Counted from the first letter of the stretch, positions 34,386 to 45,996 are shown. The stretch: 64,000 nucleotides of DNA from Megalopta genalis (GCF_051020955.1 NC_135030.1:184001-248000), one strand, 5' to 3'. Notes: generated by a model not told the origin, from the letters alone. Program-made: numbers and translations.

Positions 34386-34484
34386 GCTCTAGTAGCTCAC
34401 TCGCTCATCGTTCGAACCAAATAATCGTCTTCGTATGCATTGTTTCGCACTTCTTTTGTCTTCACATCGATTTACAACAGTCTA

Positions 34485-34848
34485 CATGGTATCCCAAAAA
34501 TGTCTCGGAATCCGGAAATGGCGGGTTCCTCGGATCATTTGAAGCAACTTCTTCCTTTACAAAAATGTTCTCCGAGGCACCGTTAACGAGTTATTAACGA
34601 AAAACAGTGACCAATAAGAATCGAGTACGGCTGACGCGAGGCGGCCCAGCCGACCAGCGCGCGAAGCCCAGTTCCGCTCATTGGCTCGATCGCCTCGCGC
34701 CAGCCGAGCTCGCCTCTCATTGGTCACTGTTTTTCGTTGATAACTCGTTAACGGTGCCTCGGAGAACATTTTTGTAAAGGAAAAAGTTGCTTCAAATGGC
34801 CCGAGGAACCCGCCATTTTCGGATTGTGAGACATTTTGGGACACCCTG
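34485..34848. mobile_element. GGGTGTCCC-ended palindromic MITE, copy B
   Basis: Same element as copy A, in opposite orientation of the core. The left tip is mutated to CATGGTATCCCAAAAATGTC and the right tip is intact (TTTTGGGACACCCTG). The CCAAT-box core is preserved. Confidence 0.85.
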
Positions 34849-34898
34849 TATATACAGACAGAATATACAGTATCAGACTCTGTACAGTAAAAGGTTAA

Positions 34899-35271
34899 GC
34901 ATCGTTTGTCGAGGCATTGCTAGGCCGGTAACACTTGTGGTCAGCGTCTGCTCGATAGAATGGAATTATAACGCTTCTGGGATTCGGTGTGGACACCGTC
35001 GTATGTATGAAACCATTTTTCGCACTGCCAATGAGCAGTATAGCCTCGATTATTGCAACGAAAATCTGATACCGCTGACCGAATAATCAATATTTCGGAC
35101 AATCGAATACTCTGTTTTTCTACTGCCCTGATAAAGAACGTTACACATGTAATTTTCAGTTTAAGTTTACTTAAACTATACTCTCTATACACTCTCTATA
35201 CACACGCAACGAAATCAATATTTATGATTTCACAAAATACTAATAATTAAGAATGAGAACTCATTAAGTGA
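34899..35271. other. No gene seen
   Basis: Open frames on both strands (34787-35086 plus, 34941-35192 minus) extend partly from transposon sequence and show no domain. Confidence 0.45.
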
Positions 35272-35575
35272 GGGACTAGTCTACTAAATGATGACTAAAA
35301 TTCCTTTGATTAATTTTGCTATTATTTGGGATGACAAAAAAAAATAAAAAACGAGAGTTTTTTAACTTTTTCTTTTTTCTTTTTTTTTAACTTTTTTATC
35401 ACTGAGATCATAACATAAATGTAGAAAACAAAAATTTTTTAATTTCCGTTATAGGCTCAGATAAAAAAAAGTTAAAAACGGGAGATTTTATACTTTTTTT
35501 GGTCATTCCGAACAAAATTAAAAAAAGCATTTAAAAGAAGTCATTTTAGTCATCGTCCAGTAGACTAGTCTCGCT
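35272..35575. mobile_element. Palindromic element (GACTAGTCTAC ends)
   Basis: GGGACTAGTCTACTAAATGA at the left pairs with TCATCGTCCAGTAGACTAGTC at the right. The inner arms (AATTTTGCTATTATT..., TTTTTAACTTTTT) also pair, giving arms of about 120 bp. Related fragments occur at 30800-30980 and 29190-29260. Sequence to about 35680 belongs to the same repeat family. Confidence 0.65.
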
Positions 35576-35680
35576 ATCATATAAAAAAACAAATCAAGTC
35601 ACTTAGTCGATTTTTAAAACAGTTATTGCGTTCCAAAAGGTGTACGAACACTTTTATGAGCCACTACGAATTTATATATA

Positions 35681-36712
35681 AATGATGAAAAAGTAACAAA
35701 AAATATTGAATTTGATAATGAACAGCACATTTGCCACACCTAACATTCGCTCGTCGAACAAGAACGAACAAGAAATAGTAATTAAAGAAATACCCCGTTG
35801 TCAGTGTTTCAAATGCAAAATAGTTTGAAATAGGTGATCGAAGGCAGACAATTATGCCGGTAATTATCGGAAATTATGAAAGTATGGAAAGATGACGATT
35901 TCGATCGATGATCGGTCAGGGGCTTCGGTGCTGGAGAATGTTCCATTAATTACTCGGAAACCTTCAGCTAATCAATGGGTAGTTAGTGGCCAATGGTTGG
36001 CTCGCATCAATAATCACTGGGCGACGTGGTAGTATAGTACTGTGCTTTGATGCGCTAATTTACACCACCTGCATTAATGCCCATGTCCCACTGGTCCGGA
36101 ACGACGATTGTCTAAGTGCGTGTACGATCCCCAGAGCAGGTATGCCGAAGACGCCGCGAACAAGACGATATATTAAGGTTAACCACTGTGTGTATCCAAA
36201 CCTCTCGTAGAACATGGCTGTTACTGCATCTTACCGAGAAATCTCGCGAGAAATTTCGGAAATCTTCTGAGAAATTTTAATGGAAATTTCTATTGTAAGT
36301 CCATGACAATTGATGGACTTGATGATCCAAATTTTAAAGTACCGTGAGAAAAACTGATTAGCCAATTATAATATACTATACAAATATAATATACTATATA
36401 ATATACTAATTTATTTAATATACTGGGTACTCCCATAACACGTGGGACCCACGTGTTATAACACGTGGTTCAGGACTTGATTGGATGTCAAATCTGATTA
36501 GTCAATTGTACAATTCTCTGAATTTATAAATTAATTTAATATTAATTTATATTCTTTTATTTTTATTATTTTATTTATATTATTTTTTATTTCCCATAAC
36601 ACGTGGGACCCACTTCAGGACTTCATTGGATGTCTAATAACAATTAACATAAATTATATAGAAATCATTTATGAGATATAATGACTTTTTTTTATTTTTT
36701 TTTCAGTTATCT
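35681..36712. other. No gene recognised
   Basis: A repeated CATAACACGTGGGACCCAC motif occurs at about 36435 and 36595, each followed by GGACTT-ATTGGATGTC, so about 60 bp are duplicated. The first copy also carries an ACACGTG inverted pair. Confidence 0.45.
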
Positions 36713-36868
36713 TTACCGAAGTTGCTCAAAATGATCGCCTCGCATTCGAAGATAGGCTCGCACGCATCTTGTCGTCGATTTGGCTACCTTCTATACCATT
36801 CCTGATGTTCGTCGAAGTTGTCGGAAGCCACGCTCTATTCTATCTCGTAGCATTTCAACATTTTCAGT
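36713..36868 (-). pseudogene. Tc1/mariner-like transposase C-terminus, decayed
   Basis: The minus-strand frame gives NVEMLRDRIERGFRQLRRTS, then one internal stop, then RCVRAYLRMRGDHFEQL and a terminal stop. The pattern (EMLRxRI...Q..R...G...V..S...R...C...GxHFE.LL) is the typical C-terminus of Tc1/mariner-superfamily proteins in insects, as I recall it. Only about 50 codons survive and no catalytic residues are included, so the exact family is uncertain. Flanks are T-rich and show no terminal repeats. Confidence 0.55.
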
Positions 36869-37865
36869 AAAAAATGATTTATTTTATTTTTTATTTTCAG
36901 ACAGTTTACTTTTTTTGTATAAAATTGATCGTGTCTCATAAATGAAGACAGGCAAGGCATGTATTTCCGTTGTTTTCAGACGCACAATTCGGTTCCGAAG
37001 TGGGTCCACATACTTTCAAAACGCTCGACTTTAAATGTTCACAGTAACTAAAATATTTATTCAGTTTCATGAATTTTTTTCTCTTCTGGGATCCATAAAT
37101 CCTTGTACAGCAATACAAATTGAATAATCATGAATATTTGGAAAAGTCGATTTTTTCATAGAATGTCACTGAATTGTATAAACCGGACCACTGTGGGGTG
37201 CCGCGCCACCCAGTTGTCGATTTAACCTCAAAAGGCGGACACGACTGTCTTAAAAGCAGCTTAATCTTTAAACTGCCATGACTTTGTTAATATTCATCCA
37301 AATCGAATGAACGAAAATCCATATTAAAGTTTATACTCCCTATTTTTTAATTCTTTATATTATCTTTATCGCAATTAGTATCTACAAGCGTAAAACCGGG
37401 GTATAAGAACGTATGATAATTTGAACGAATTTTTTGATATTAATTAACCACTACAAGCTATATAAATATTTGTTTACGTAAAAATAGTTTAAACGGACGA
37501 AGCTTCATTGAAAGGAAATGTTTTTAACACATGGATGTATAAAAAATGGCATTAATAAAATGAATAAATTTACTTAGTAACTGAATGACAAATATAAATT
37601 AATCAATTCACAGGTAAATAAATAAATGGATAGATAGTCCCAATAAAATAAATAATATTAAAAAAAACTGCAGTCTTCGAAATATCGCGCAAAACGCTAC
37701 GACATTTCGACTTCAATTAATTGTAACACTGTTATCCGGACGAATCCGAGAAAAAATTTTAACGCCGTCGTAAACTTCGATTTAAACGAAATGAACAATG
37801 CTCGCCTTTAATAGATTATGTATGCGACCTCCGTCACGAGTTGAACTTCTACAGTGCGCGCGGTA
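36869..37865. other. No gene seen
   Basis: AT-rich. At 37190-37215 GGGGTGCCGCGCCACCC forms an imperfect palindrome not far from a TTTAA site, perhaps an isolated element end. Confidence 0.4.
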
Positions 37866-37869
37866 TTAA

Positions 37870-38463
37870 CCCTTTCGCTCCGAACGACGGATATATCCGT
37901 CATCCATATGAACACTCGCGGAGCCGAACGCCGGATATATTCGACATCCACATGATCGCCCTTTGGGGACGAACGCCGGATATATCCGACATGCTGGTAA
38001 AATCGCGACCTAATTTTTGGACTGCACCGCCTCTTGTTACTATTGCGTGAATCTTTTGACGAAACAAACAAACGACAGTCCGAAATAAACGACACACCAT
38101 TCAAGTTATATTTGTTCTACCTGCATTTCCCATTATTATTGTGTTACACGTCATAAAGGGATAGAAAATCGAAAGTACTAACTTTAGGACTAATTATTAT
38201 GTATTATGTTTTGTATTATGAATATTATGTTTTATTTTATTACTGTATATTATATATTATTTCTTCACTTTTTCCATTGTTAATGAAACTTTTTTTACCT
38301 ATTAAATAACTTTATACCTTATGCAGAAATTATAACTATATTGTTTTAAAGAAAAATCCCTTTTCTTCCCAAATACACTATCCACGCGCAATGTGCACAA
38401 TTTCGGCGGGTGGTTCCGTTCAGGAGGGGCGCTACGGCGGACTGAACCGCCGTAGCGAAAGGG
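37870..38463. mobile_element. PB-H: TTAA-flanked MITE with CGGATATATCCG array
   Basis: TTAA flanks both sides (37866-37869 and 38464-38467). Tips are CCCTTTCGCTCC and, reversed, CCCTTTCGCTAC, as in PB-G, but the inside differs. At the left the palindrome CGGATATATCCG lies at 37888-37899, centred 23.5 bp from the tip. Units starting CGAACG recur at 37881, 37925 and 37970. At the right tip GCTACGGCGG and its exact complement CCGCCGTAGC (38431-38456) form a hairpin centred 19.5 bp inside. The interior is AT-rich and noncoding. Confidence 0.82.
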
Positions 38464-39851
38464 TTAATAAAGAAGAATTCTCCGAGAAACACTCTCGAGG
38501 CAATCCGTGAAACGGGAATAACCGCTTTAAGTTCGCGTTATTAGTACAATCAAAATAGCAGCGCCATAAGCGGAGAACGATTGCAACAGCGATTCACCAT
38601 AAATTGCAATCACAGAATCTAATCCTAAATCCATATTATGGAATTATGAAATACACGATCCTCCCGGCCGCCTCCGCGGTAACAGATTATAATTGGCGGA
38701 GTTAGCGACAGTTCTCCGGGCCTGAAAAGCCGAGTGCTCGCAAAAAAATCACGTCACGAATAATAATTCGGAGCGCAGGTTGAACGAAAAACCTGGCAGA
38801 TTACACTTGGCAACGCAACGGTCGAATAAAACAATTCTCGGCCTCCTCGGACCGAATGAATTAAAGATACACGTCGGCGTAGCTCATTAACGAACTTAAC
38901 AATTCGTAGCCGCGCCGCGGATGTGTTCATTGTTCCGCCGTTTACAAGTTTATCGCGTCGCGTAGCGGCGCGAGAGCAACCATTTAGTCTTCCCTTCTCC
39001 GAGGCGAATTTAATTAGGCGGTTGGAGCTTTCGGTCGCGGCGCGTCGCGGCCCCACCCACGCACCGCGGCGGGTCTAGCCTTGTCGCGTCACCCGTCGCG
39101 TCGCGTTTCGTCGCGTCGCGTCGCGTCGCGTCCGGTCGCATCCTCGGACCTGTTTCGGAAGGTAAAAGGATTGTTAAGTCGTAAACCGAGCAAGAACTTC
39201 TTTTTTGTAGAACGCGGCGGGCACACTTCGTGCGGCACGGAACAAAGGGAAAAGTTTGCCACGGAAAGGGCCCGTGCCCGTTTATTGTTTCTACCGTCGT
39301 CACTAGTCAAGAGCGGAAACCGGGGAGCTGCCGGAACGCCAGCCAGTGTCACCGACACGTTTACACGGGGGGTGTGTTTGTAACGGGACCGGCAAAAGTG
39401 TAATACACTCCGGTAGGCGGAATCCTGAGCAATGCCTCATTGTTATATCTCCAGCGAGTAAATCTTTGCCAGCACTCCGAGCAGTCCATCGCTCTTTCGC
39501 TTGTTGACTTTTCGCGAGTGTAGTTCCTTTGCTCGGATATATGGATCCAATCTATGAATCTAATCAACGGGTAGGCAGCTGGATAAAAGAAACGGTTTGC
39601 GCTTTTTATGTTCGTGAAGTAGGAACGTTGAGGAACGTCCGAATATAACAGCACGCTTTAATAGTTCGATGTTAACTGGAGCACTACAACTACTTGGACG
39701 GTGTGACTGGAGCAATTGTTCAATTGGATCCACGCTTTAATCATTGTTATATGAATATTAGACCTAGTACTTCTAAGTACTGAATATTAGACCTAGTTTT
39801 AAGTAATGAATATTAGACCTAGTACTTTTAGTACGGTCGAATAGCCAAGTA
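38464..39851. other. GC-rich island, no gene recognised
   Basis: CpG-rich from about 38480 to 39390, including a (GTCGC)n minisatellite at about 39084-39134. Many overlapping frames on both strands, none recognisable. Three TGAATATTAGACCTAGT repeats occur at 39750-39825. Confidence 0.5.
39084..39134. repeat. (GTCGC)n minisatellite
   Basis: About nine GTCGC units with small interruptions inside the GC-rich island. Confidence 0.85.
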
Positions 39852-40747
39852 TAGTAATTATTCCCGGAAATGCCGAATTTCGAGTTGCCGCGTATTTCCC
39901 CGTGCTAGTCCTACACCTATGTAATTTATTGCTACATCGATGCTAAAATTCGATGAAGTCGGTCAAGCGTGTGATGCGGCATGCGACGCGAATTCTCGGA
40001 AGACAACACAAAATGGTTTGTTTGGACGTGAGTCAGGTAAGAATAACAGCGGAGCTACAATATACGTGGAAGGTAATAGGTTTGTGACCGTCGAATCGTG
40101 GTATGTGGCCTTCGAATTGCCTTTGAATCGTGGCACGTGGCTTTCGAATTTCCTTCGAATCGTAGTATGTGTGCTCCGAATTGCCTTGGAATAGTGGCAT
40201 ATGGCCTTCGAATTACCTTCGAATAATGGTATGTGGCCTTCGAATTGCCTTTGAATCGTGGCATGTGGCCTCCGAATTGCCTTCGAATCGAGGCATGTGG
40301 CTTCCGAATTGCCTTCGAATCGTAGTATGTGTGCTCCGAATTGCCTTCGAATCGAGGCATGTGGCTTCCGAATTTCCTTCGAATCGTAGTATATGTGCTC
40401 CAAATTGCCTTGGAATAGTGGCATGTGGCCTTCGAATTACCTTCGAATAATGGTATGTGGCCTCCGAATAGCCTTTGAATCGTGGCATGTGGCCTCCGAA
40501 TTTCCTTCGAATCGTAGTATGTGTGCTCCGAATTGCCTTGGAATAGTGGCATGTGGCCTTCGAATTACCTTCGAATAATGGTATGTAGCTTCCAAATTGC
40601 CTTTGAATCGTGGCATGTGGCTTCCGAATTGCCTTGGAATAGTGGCATCTGGCCTTCGAATTACCTTCGAATAATGGTATGTGGCCTCTGAATTGCCTTC
40701 GAATCGTGGCACGTGGCTTCCGAATTTCCTTCGAATCGTAGTATGTG
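39852..40747. mobile_element. Array-bearing DNA element, copy 2 (3' truncated)
   Basis: The left end, TAGTAATTATTCCCGGAAAT, is followed by the same body as copy 1 (CGTGCTAGTCCTACACCTATG, GTCAGGTAAGAA). The array runs from about 40090 to 40747, about 20 units of 32 bp. Then sequence changes abruptly to ATTAATACATTAG repeats and the right body is missing. Frames up to 179 residues across the array are repeat artefacts. Confidence 0.75.
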
Positions 40748-41933
40748 AGCATTAATACATTAGTATTAATTACATTAGTATTAATGTATTAGTTTATAGT
40801 TAGTTATAGTTATAGGTAAATGATAATCCAAAGTACTCCTAATATCTTTTAATTCAGATATATTAATATAATCTTTGATTACAAAATATTTCAAATTGCC
40901 ACGAATTCACAATGGCTATATATCAAACATTTTACCAATAGATACTTCATATTACTAATTTCGTCCCTCGTAGGAAATCTTTGCAATTTCTACGTTTGTT
41001 CATCACTATACTACGGCAGCTGGTGAAAAGCGAACGGGGCGGAGATCCGAGATAATGAAACCTGATGGAAATATAGAAATTTTACCAGGAGAGCCTCGAC
41101 TCACCATTAATGTAGTACAACGTTCAGCACTCACGTCTGACGACATTCACAGCGTAATATGCACGGTATTCTTGAAAAAGGTTTACATGTGATATAGTAA
41201 CCGGGCTTGCAAAGGGATCATGAATAGTTACACTGGTTCGTCCAACGAATAATAATCACACTGTTCTAAGTGAAGTATTTTAGCAAGGAAAGAGATTTTC
41301 AGGCAACCGAATCTACATACTTCTGTAACAAGTAGAATTTAAGATGTCATGGAGTGACTAGAATTTAAAGTAGCATTAAAAATAAAAGAAATTTCATAAA
41401 TTTTTAGAAAAGAAAATAATTCCATTTTGTAGAAAGAATGACTATTAATAAAAACGTTCGTTCCTTCATTTCACAATAAATAAAGTTTGTCGGACGCGTG
41501 TACAAGTTTGAAGCGGAAACGTCGTTATCTCTTGCATCTACGTTCTATACGGAGCATGCGGGCTGTGTAACAAAGTTTGCCTTTGTCTCACCGAAAAATA
41601 GAAGCGCAACACTTTTCAGCAACACTTTGGGAAATTAAAGGCATGCTGTATAAATAAGTCGTGTGGTATACGTTTAATTGAATACGTTCCAAATTAAATT
41701 ACTTGCACTTGCAGTGAGAAGTAGTACTTCATTAACAAGACTATTTCTTCGGAAACTCATTATTTGTTTATTTCATTTCGTCTTAAGAAGTTTCGTAATT
41801 AATATTCTAATTTGGTTGTTTAGTTGCCAATGTTTAGGTTTCTGTTAGATCAGGATACAGCAGAGACTAGCATATTCAAACGTTTAATATTGCAATATTC
41901 TGGTTTCTAAACGTTCTATTATCTAATCATTAT
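40748..41933. other. No gene seen
   Basis: AT-rich, with short palindromic ATTAATACATTAGTATTAAT repeats at the left edge. No other feature. Confidence 0.45.
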
Positions 41934-42165
41934 AGATTATATTATATATTATATTATTATTAAATTATTATTAGATTAATTATTAGATTATATTATATAT
42001 TATATTATTATTAAATTATTATTAGATTAATTACTAGATTATATTATATATTATATTATTATTAAATTATTATTAGATTAATTACTAGATTATATTATAT
42101 ATTATATTATTATTAAATTATTATTAGATTAATTACTAGATTATATTATATATTATATTATTTAG
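41934..42165. repeat. 51-bp AT-rich tandem repeat
   Basis: AGATTATATTATATATTATA starts at 41934, 41985, 42036, 42087 and 42138, a constant 51-bp period. Confidence 0.95.
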
Positions 42166-43748
42166 ATACATTAATGTCTAATAGAGATATTTAGGACATC
42201 GTAATTTCAGGTAAAATTTCTCTTTCCTGGACTGGAAATTGTACATTAAAATAGAAACTTCAACAAGTATTCCAGAATCTCTTCAAATTTATTTAATACC
42301 GAAAACAATAAAAAAGGAAAAGTGAAGTTCGAGTCGAAAACACTCGGATCAACAACTACGTTAGTAAAAGAAATACCTCGCCGCTGGAGGATTAAAATAT
42401 GTTACAATATTATTAGAACAATTTTCAAAGGACCTTCTGAAGGGAAGACTACGCACGATCGGACCGGTAAAATATATTCGGTTCAAACGAATTCCTCCGC
42501 GCAGCTAAGAGGCTGCAACGCCACTGAAATTTCGGAACGCGTTGTTAACGCCCCGCGCGTCGCACTCGCGACAAGCGTGTCCTGAAATTACATCCAACGA
42601 AATCCAGCGCAGAAATCCGCAACACACTGTCAAAGGAACACCGCCAGGGCCGTTCGCGGAAATGTATTTCCATGCGATAACGCGGAATTCGAACAATAAA
42701 AAAAGAAGAAAACCGAAGCCGCGCGAGCACAGTCTGGCAACAGTCGGAAAAAAGAAGAAAGCCGAACAACTTCTCAAACGCAACCCAATAACCGTCATCC
42801 GTCGGATCGACGTTTTATTTCCGGCAATTCCGGCCGCGGATTTTCCACAAAAGAAGCCTCTCGTCTCCGGTCGAGCGGCGGAGGAGACGCGCGCGAGTGC
42901 CGAACCGGATAGGTGCGGCGGGGCGGTGTAGCGGCTGGGATAGGGCGCGGAGATGGAAAAACTCGCCGAAACTTATAAAGAACGATTCCGTGGATGTCTA
43001 CATGAATCAGGCCATTATCATGCAAACCCGGGAAAATCGAACCCTGCCGAGAGACAATATTGCGCGGGCGGGGTGTAGCAACGGCGGACGGACGGATGGG
43101 GCCGGACGGTATATTGGTGGATAAGAGGAAGAGAAGGAAAACGGAATGCCACGAATTTCGTTCGCGTGGTTTCGACGATGGAGTTTCACCGGCGGGCCGA
43201 GGCAATGGTATCGTAGCAGTCTGGCCTGATAAAGGAGAAAGCCCGCCGATATTGGTCAGACAGTGGAATGCCCTCTATTCGCGTCGGACAACAAGATTTC
43301 TCTCTGTACCGTTATACGAGTCTCGTCAGCCTTATGAACCGCCCGACCAAGGAACGGCGAAGAAGGGAATAGCTCGATAGGTCCAAGGTTCGAGGGGTCA
43401 GCGGGGTCGAAATCGGGCGGGACGACGACGGAGGGAGGGCAGGGTCCGAGAAGAAGAAAGGCAGACGGGGATGGGGGAGGAGAAGTTAAAAGGAAAGTCA
43501 AGGGGACCGAAAGATTGCGATTGGAACAAGTACTGTTAAGCGCCGATGGTCTGCCCGTTGTCACGCTCAGATGTTCTCCGCAACGCGGCAGTCGCACGCG
43601 TAACCCATCCCTTAATCTCGGAGACGCCCGAAGAGGATCGCAGCGCCAAGGCGCCGAGCGATCGACGCGGTCGCGAGAGCAGATGCGCGCGTAACGCATG
43701 GCTGGAGGGAAAAGAGAGCGGAAGTTTGCTCCGCGATTTCAGCCACAT
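42166..43748. other. GC-rich island, no gene recognised
   Basis: From about 42480 to 43745 the sequence is GC-rich and free of obvious repeats. It contains motif-like blocks such as ATGAATCAGGCCATTATCAT near 43000. Frames of 60-147 residues overlap on both strands. Candidate regulatory or intronic DNA, with no direct evidence. Confidence 0.45.
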
Positions 43749-43752
43749 TTAA

Positions 43753-44161
43753 CCCTTTCGCTACTACGGACCACTATAGTGGCTTTCCATTTGGTGCCAC
43801 TGAGGTACTACGGATCACTATAGTGGCTTTCCATTTGGTGCCACTGAGGTACTACGGACCACTACAGTGGCTTTCCATATGGTGCCACTGAGGTACTACG
43901 GACCACTACAGTGGCTTTCCATATGATGCCATTGAGGTACTACGGGCCACTATAGTGGCCCTTCAAAAGATGCATTATATTGCATAATGTTATTTCCTCT
44001 CATACTGTAAATTAAAGAGTGCAAAATTTTTTCGTTCGAAAAATTCATTCAATTCAAGCAGCTTGGGTTCTTCGCCGACCGCCGCGGAGTACCGACAGTG
44101 ATGTCGCAGCGCTCCGTTCAGCGGAAGTACCGCGGCGGAGAACCCGCCCGTAGCGAAAGGG
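43753..44161. mobile_element. PB-I: second copy of PB-G, inverted
   Basis: TTAA flanks both sides (43749-43752 and 44162-44165). Tips share CCCTTTCGCTAC. Five 44-bp units start from the left tip, with ACTATAGTGG-type cores at 43773, 43817, 43861, 43905 and 43949. The first palindrome is centred 23.5 bp from the tip. At the right end GGCGG-AGAAC-CCGCC is centred 20 bp inside. Compared with PB-G it has one unit fewer and lacks a short internal insertion. Confidence 0.88.
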
Positions 44162-44165
44162 TTAA

Positions 44166-44735
44166 TCGCTGTTAGGAATGTGAAAACTAGAAGCACGCGT
44201 ATACGTGTATCCGTGTTATCGAGCGGGGTCAATCGAATTTTGTCCGGCGTCGCGGCGCGTTCTGTGTGCCGATCCGCTCGCCGATTACCGGATCCGGATC
44301 GCGTGAATCTTCCTCGACGTCTCCGACGCTTTCTGTCCATTTGTCGAGTAAATTACGGGAAATTTGGCCAAGCTGCCGTATAAAACGCGCATTATTCTTT
44401 GGTTCTTCTTGCCCGCGCGGAGCCAGGCTGGAAACCCGGAGGGGCGCGCTAAGCAAATCTATCCCCATCAGACGCAGAACGACGCTTCCACCCCTTCGTT
44501 CTTCAGACTCTTCCTTTGTGCCGCGCGAAATACTGGGTGACGAAATTTCGGGGCGAGAAAGAAGATACAGCTGCGCGGATTCAACGTTCATAGTTTCGAG
44601 CAAATTGTTTTGCGACGCCGAACACGGGTCCTCCGATCGTTCCATGAGGATCGGGCCAGGACAGAATTCTGTTAAAGGAAGGGCCGCATTGATGATCAGA
44701 AGGTCACGTGACCTTAGTTCAATTCTAGAGATTAC
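44166..44735. other. GC-rich stretch with opposed open frames
   Basis: A minus-strand frame (44229-44750, 173 codons) and a plus-strand frame (44266-44760, 164 codons) overlap almost fully. Neither has a recognisable domain, and both ends run into PB-J. I treat them as chance frames in GC-rich DNA. Confidence 0.4.
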
Positions 44736-45057
44736 TCGTTTGCGTACCAAATGGTTCTAAAAAAACAGGATCGAAAAGCGCCGAAGAGCGCAATTGCGCT
44801 CCTTCGATTATGTATCGAAAAAAGCCGAAGAGCGCAATAGCGCTCCTTCGATTATGTGTCGAAAAAAGCCGTAAAACATCAAATAAAACGTTATGAATGA
44901 AAATACATATACTATTAATTTAGAATAGGTAACAACAAAATGCAAATTGGATTACTGACAGCGATGCGACGCGCGACGTATACATGCGTCCGAAAGACTG
45001 AGCACGTTTCGACACAAAATCTGAAGAGCGCAAAAGTGGCTCGTGGTACGCAAAAGG
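44736..45057. mobile_element. PB-J: TTAA-type MITE with GAGCGCAATTGCGCTC units
   Basis: The right TTAA is at 45058-45061, with tip (reversed) CCTTTTGCGTACCA. The left tip is CTCGTTTGCGTACCA next to TTAC, a decayed TTAA. Units with GAGCGCAATTGCGCTC or GAGCGCAATAGCGCTC recur 44 bp apart (CCGAAG at 44781 and 44825, then CCG at 44869). Near the right tip a degraded form, GAGCGCAAAAGTGGCTC (45026-45042), is centred 23 bp inside. Confidence 0.65.
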
Positions 45058-45320
45058 TTAAGCAAACCAATCCTTACCCACGAAGCCTTGCGGGCCAACA
45101 ATTTTTGCGACAGTTTTACGTTGCCGCTTCTCCACCATTTTCATTACTCCCAAATAACATCCACCATCTTCCCGAATTTTCTCCTCGAAGCTCTTCTTGC
45201 TGTTCTTTTTTTTCATCTCCATCATCATCGAAATCACATCCCTACAAATTAACTCCTCGGCTAACGCGAAGATCTGTACTAAATGAGTGAATGCAAAGTG
45301 AAAATCTATCTATCCAAAGT

Positions 45321-45966
45321 GAATATCTATTTAGATAATTTGGAAGATATTTTTGTTGAGAAATTTGCGTTCATTATTTTCGGTCACCATTCATTGGAAG
45401 ATCTATTTCTCGTCATGAGATACTAAAATCTGATATTAACCCTTAAACGCACCGTGTTGCCATTTGGCAACATACAGAAGAATATTTTGTTTTGTAGCCG
45501 ATTGGCTATATACGATAATTTTGTAATAAAAAACTATTTTCCTAAAGATATAATTTTTTTCTTCGCTTTTTTCCCTTAATACACACTCATTTTTTAAATG
45601 AAGTTTGATAAGTAGAAATTGAAAACAAAAAGTCATGCATTTAAGGGTTAAGCGAAGATGCAAAGAAAAGTTTAGCTAACTTAGGATCGTTATGAAGAAC
45701 AATACTCACAAGATCAATACCAAGACATAACCTTGACATAACCTCAACAAAAACATCTTTTGTTTATTATGCCATCCATTTTAAGGATATCTACTTAGAT
45801 AATTTCGAAGATATTTTCATTGAGAAATATGTGTGTTAATTATCTTCGGTCAGCATTTATTGGAAGATTTATTTCTCCTCATGAGATACTAAAATCTGAT
45901 ATTAAGCGAAGATGCAAAGAAAAATTTAGCTAATTTAGGATCGTTATGAAGAACAATATACTCACG
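45321..45966. repeat. Tandem duplicate of a ~180-bp segment
   Basis: ATCTATTTAGATAATTTGGA...AAGAACAATACTCAC at 45321-45712 recurs at 45787-45966. The first copy is longer only because PB-K is inserted in it. The second copy reads straight through the site as CTGATATTAAGCGAAGATGC. Confidence 0.9.
45440..45647. mobile_element. PB-K: TTAA-flanked MITE with known empty site
   Basis: TTAA flanks both sides (45436-45439 and 45648-45651). Tips are CCCTTAAACGCA and, reversed, CCCTTAAATGCA. GTTGCCATTTGGCAAC (45456-45471) is centred 23.5 bp inside the left tip, and TAGCCGATTGGCTA follows about 38 bp further. The uninterrupted duplicate at 45897-45915 has a single TTAA, showing that the element duplicated TTAA on insertion and nothing else changed. 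Confidence 0.9.
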
Positions 45967-45996
45967 AGATTACTTTATTTTGATACCATTCGTTAA

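Larger units (their letters stand above)
33751..34894. mobile_element. PB-F: outer TTAA-flanked composite element
   Basis: TTAA lies at 33747-33750 and 34895-34898, with tips CCTTTTA and, reversed, CCTTTTA. Its left end is interrupted after eight bases by PB-G, which used the TTAA at 33755-33758. Joining across PB-G places CTACTATAGTGG 23.5 bp inside the tip. That palindrome then recurs at 44-bp spacing (34285, 34329, 34373). MITE copy B lies inside the right half. A related copy, in inverted orientation and also carrying a MITE, surrounds 21675-22160. Confidence 0.6.

Noticed and set aside
40213..40752. 179-codon frame with repeated GNSEATYHYSK-like peptide
   Set aside because: It is a direct translation of the noncoding 32-bp array. 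Other frames of the same array are also open.
44229..44760. Two long, fully overlapping frames on opposite strands (173 and 164 codons)
   Set aside because: Both lie in GC-rich DNA where stop codons are rare, run into transposon PB-J and show no recognisable domain.
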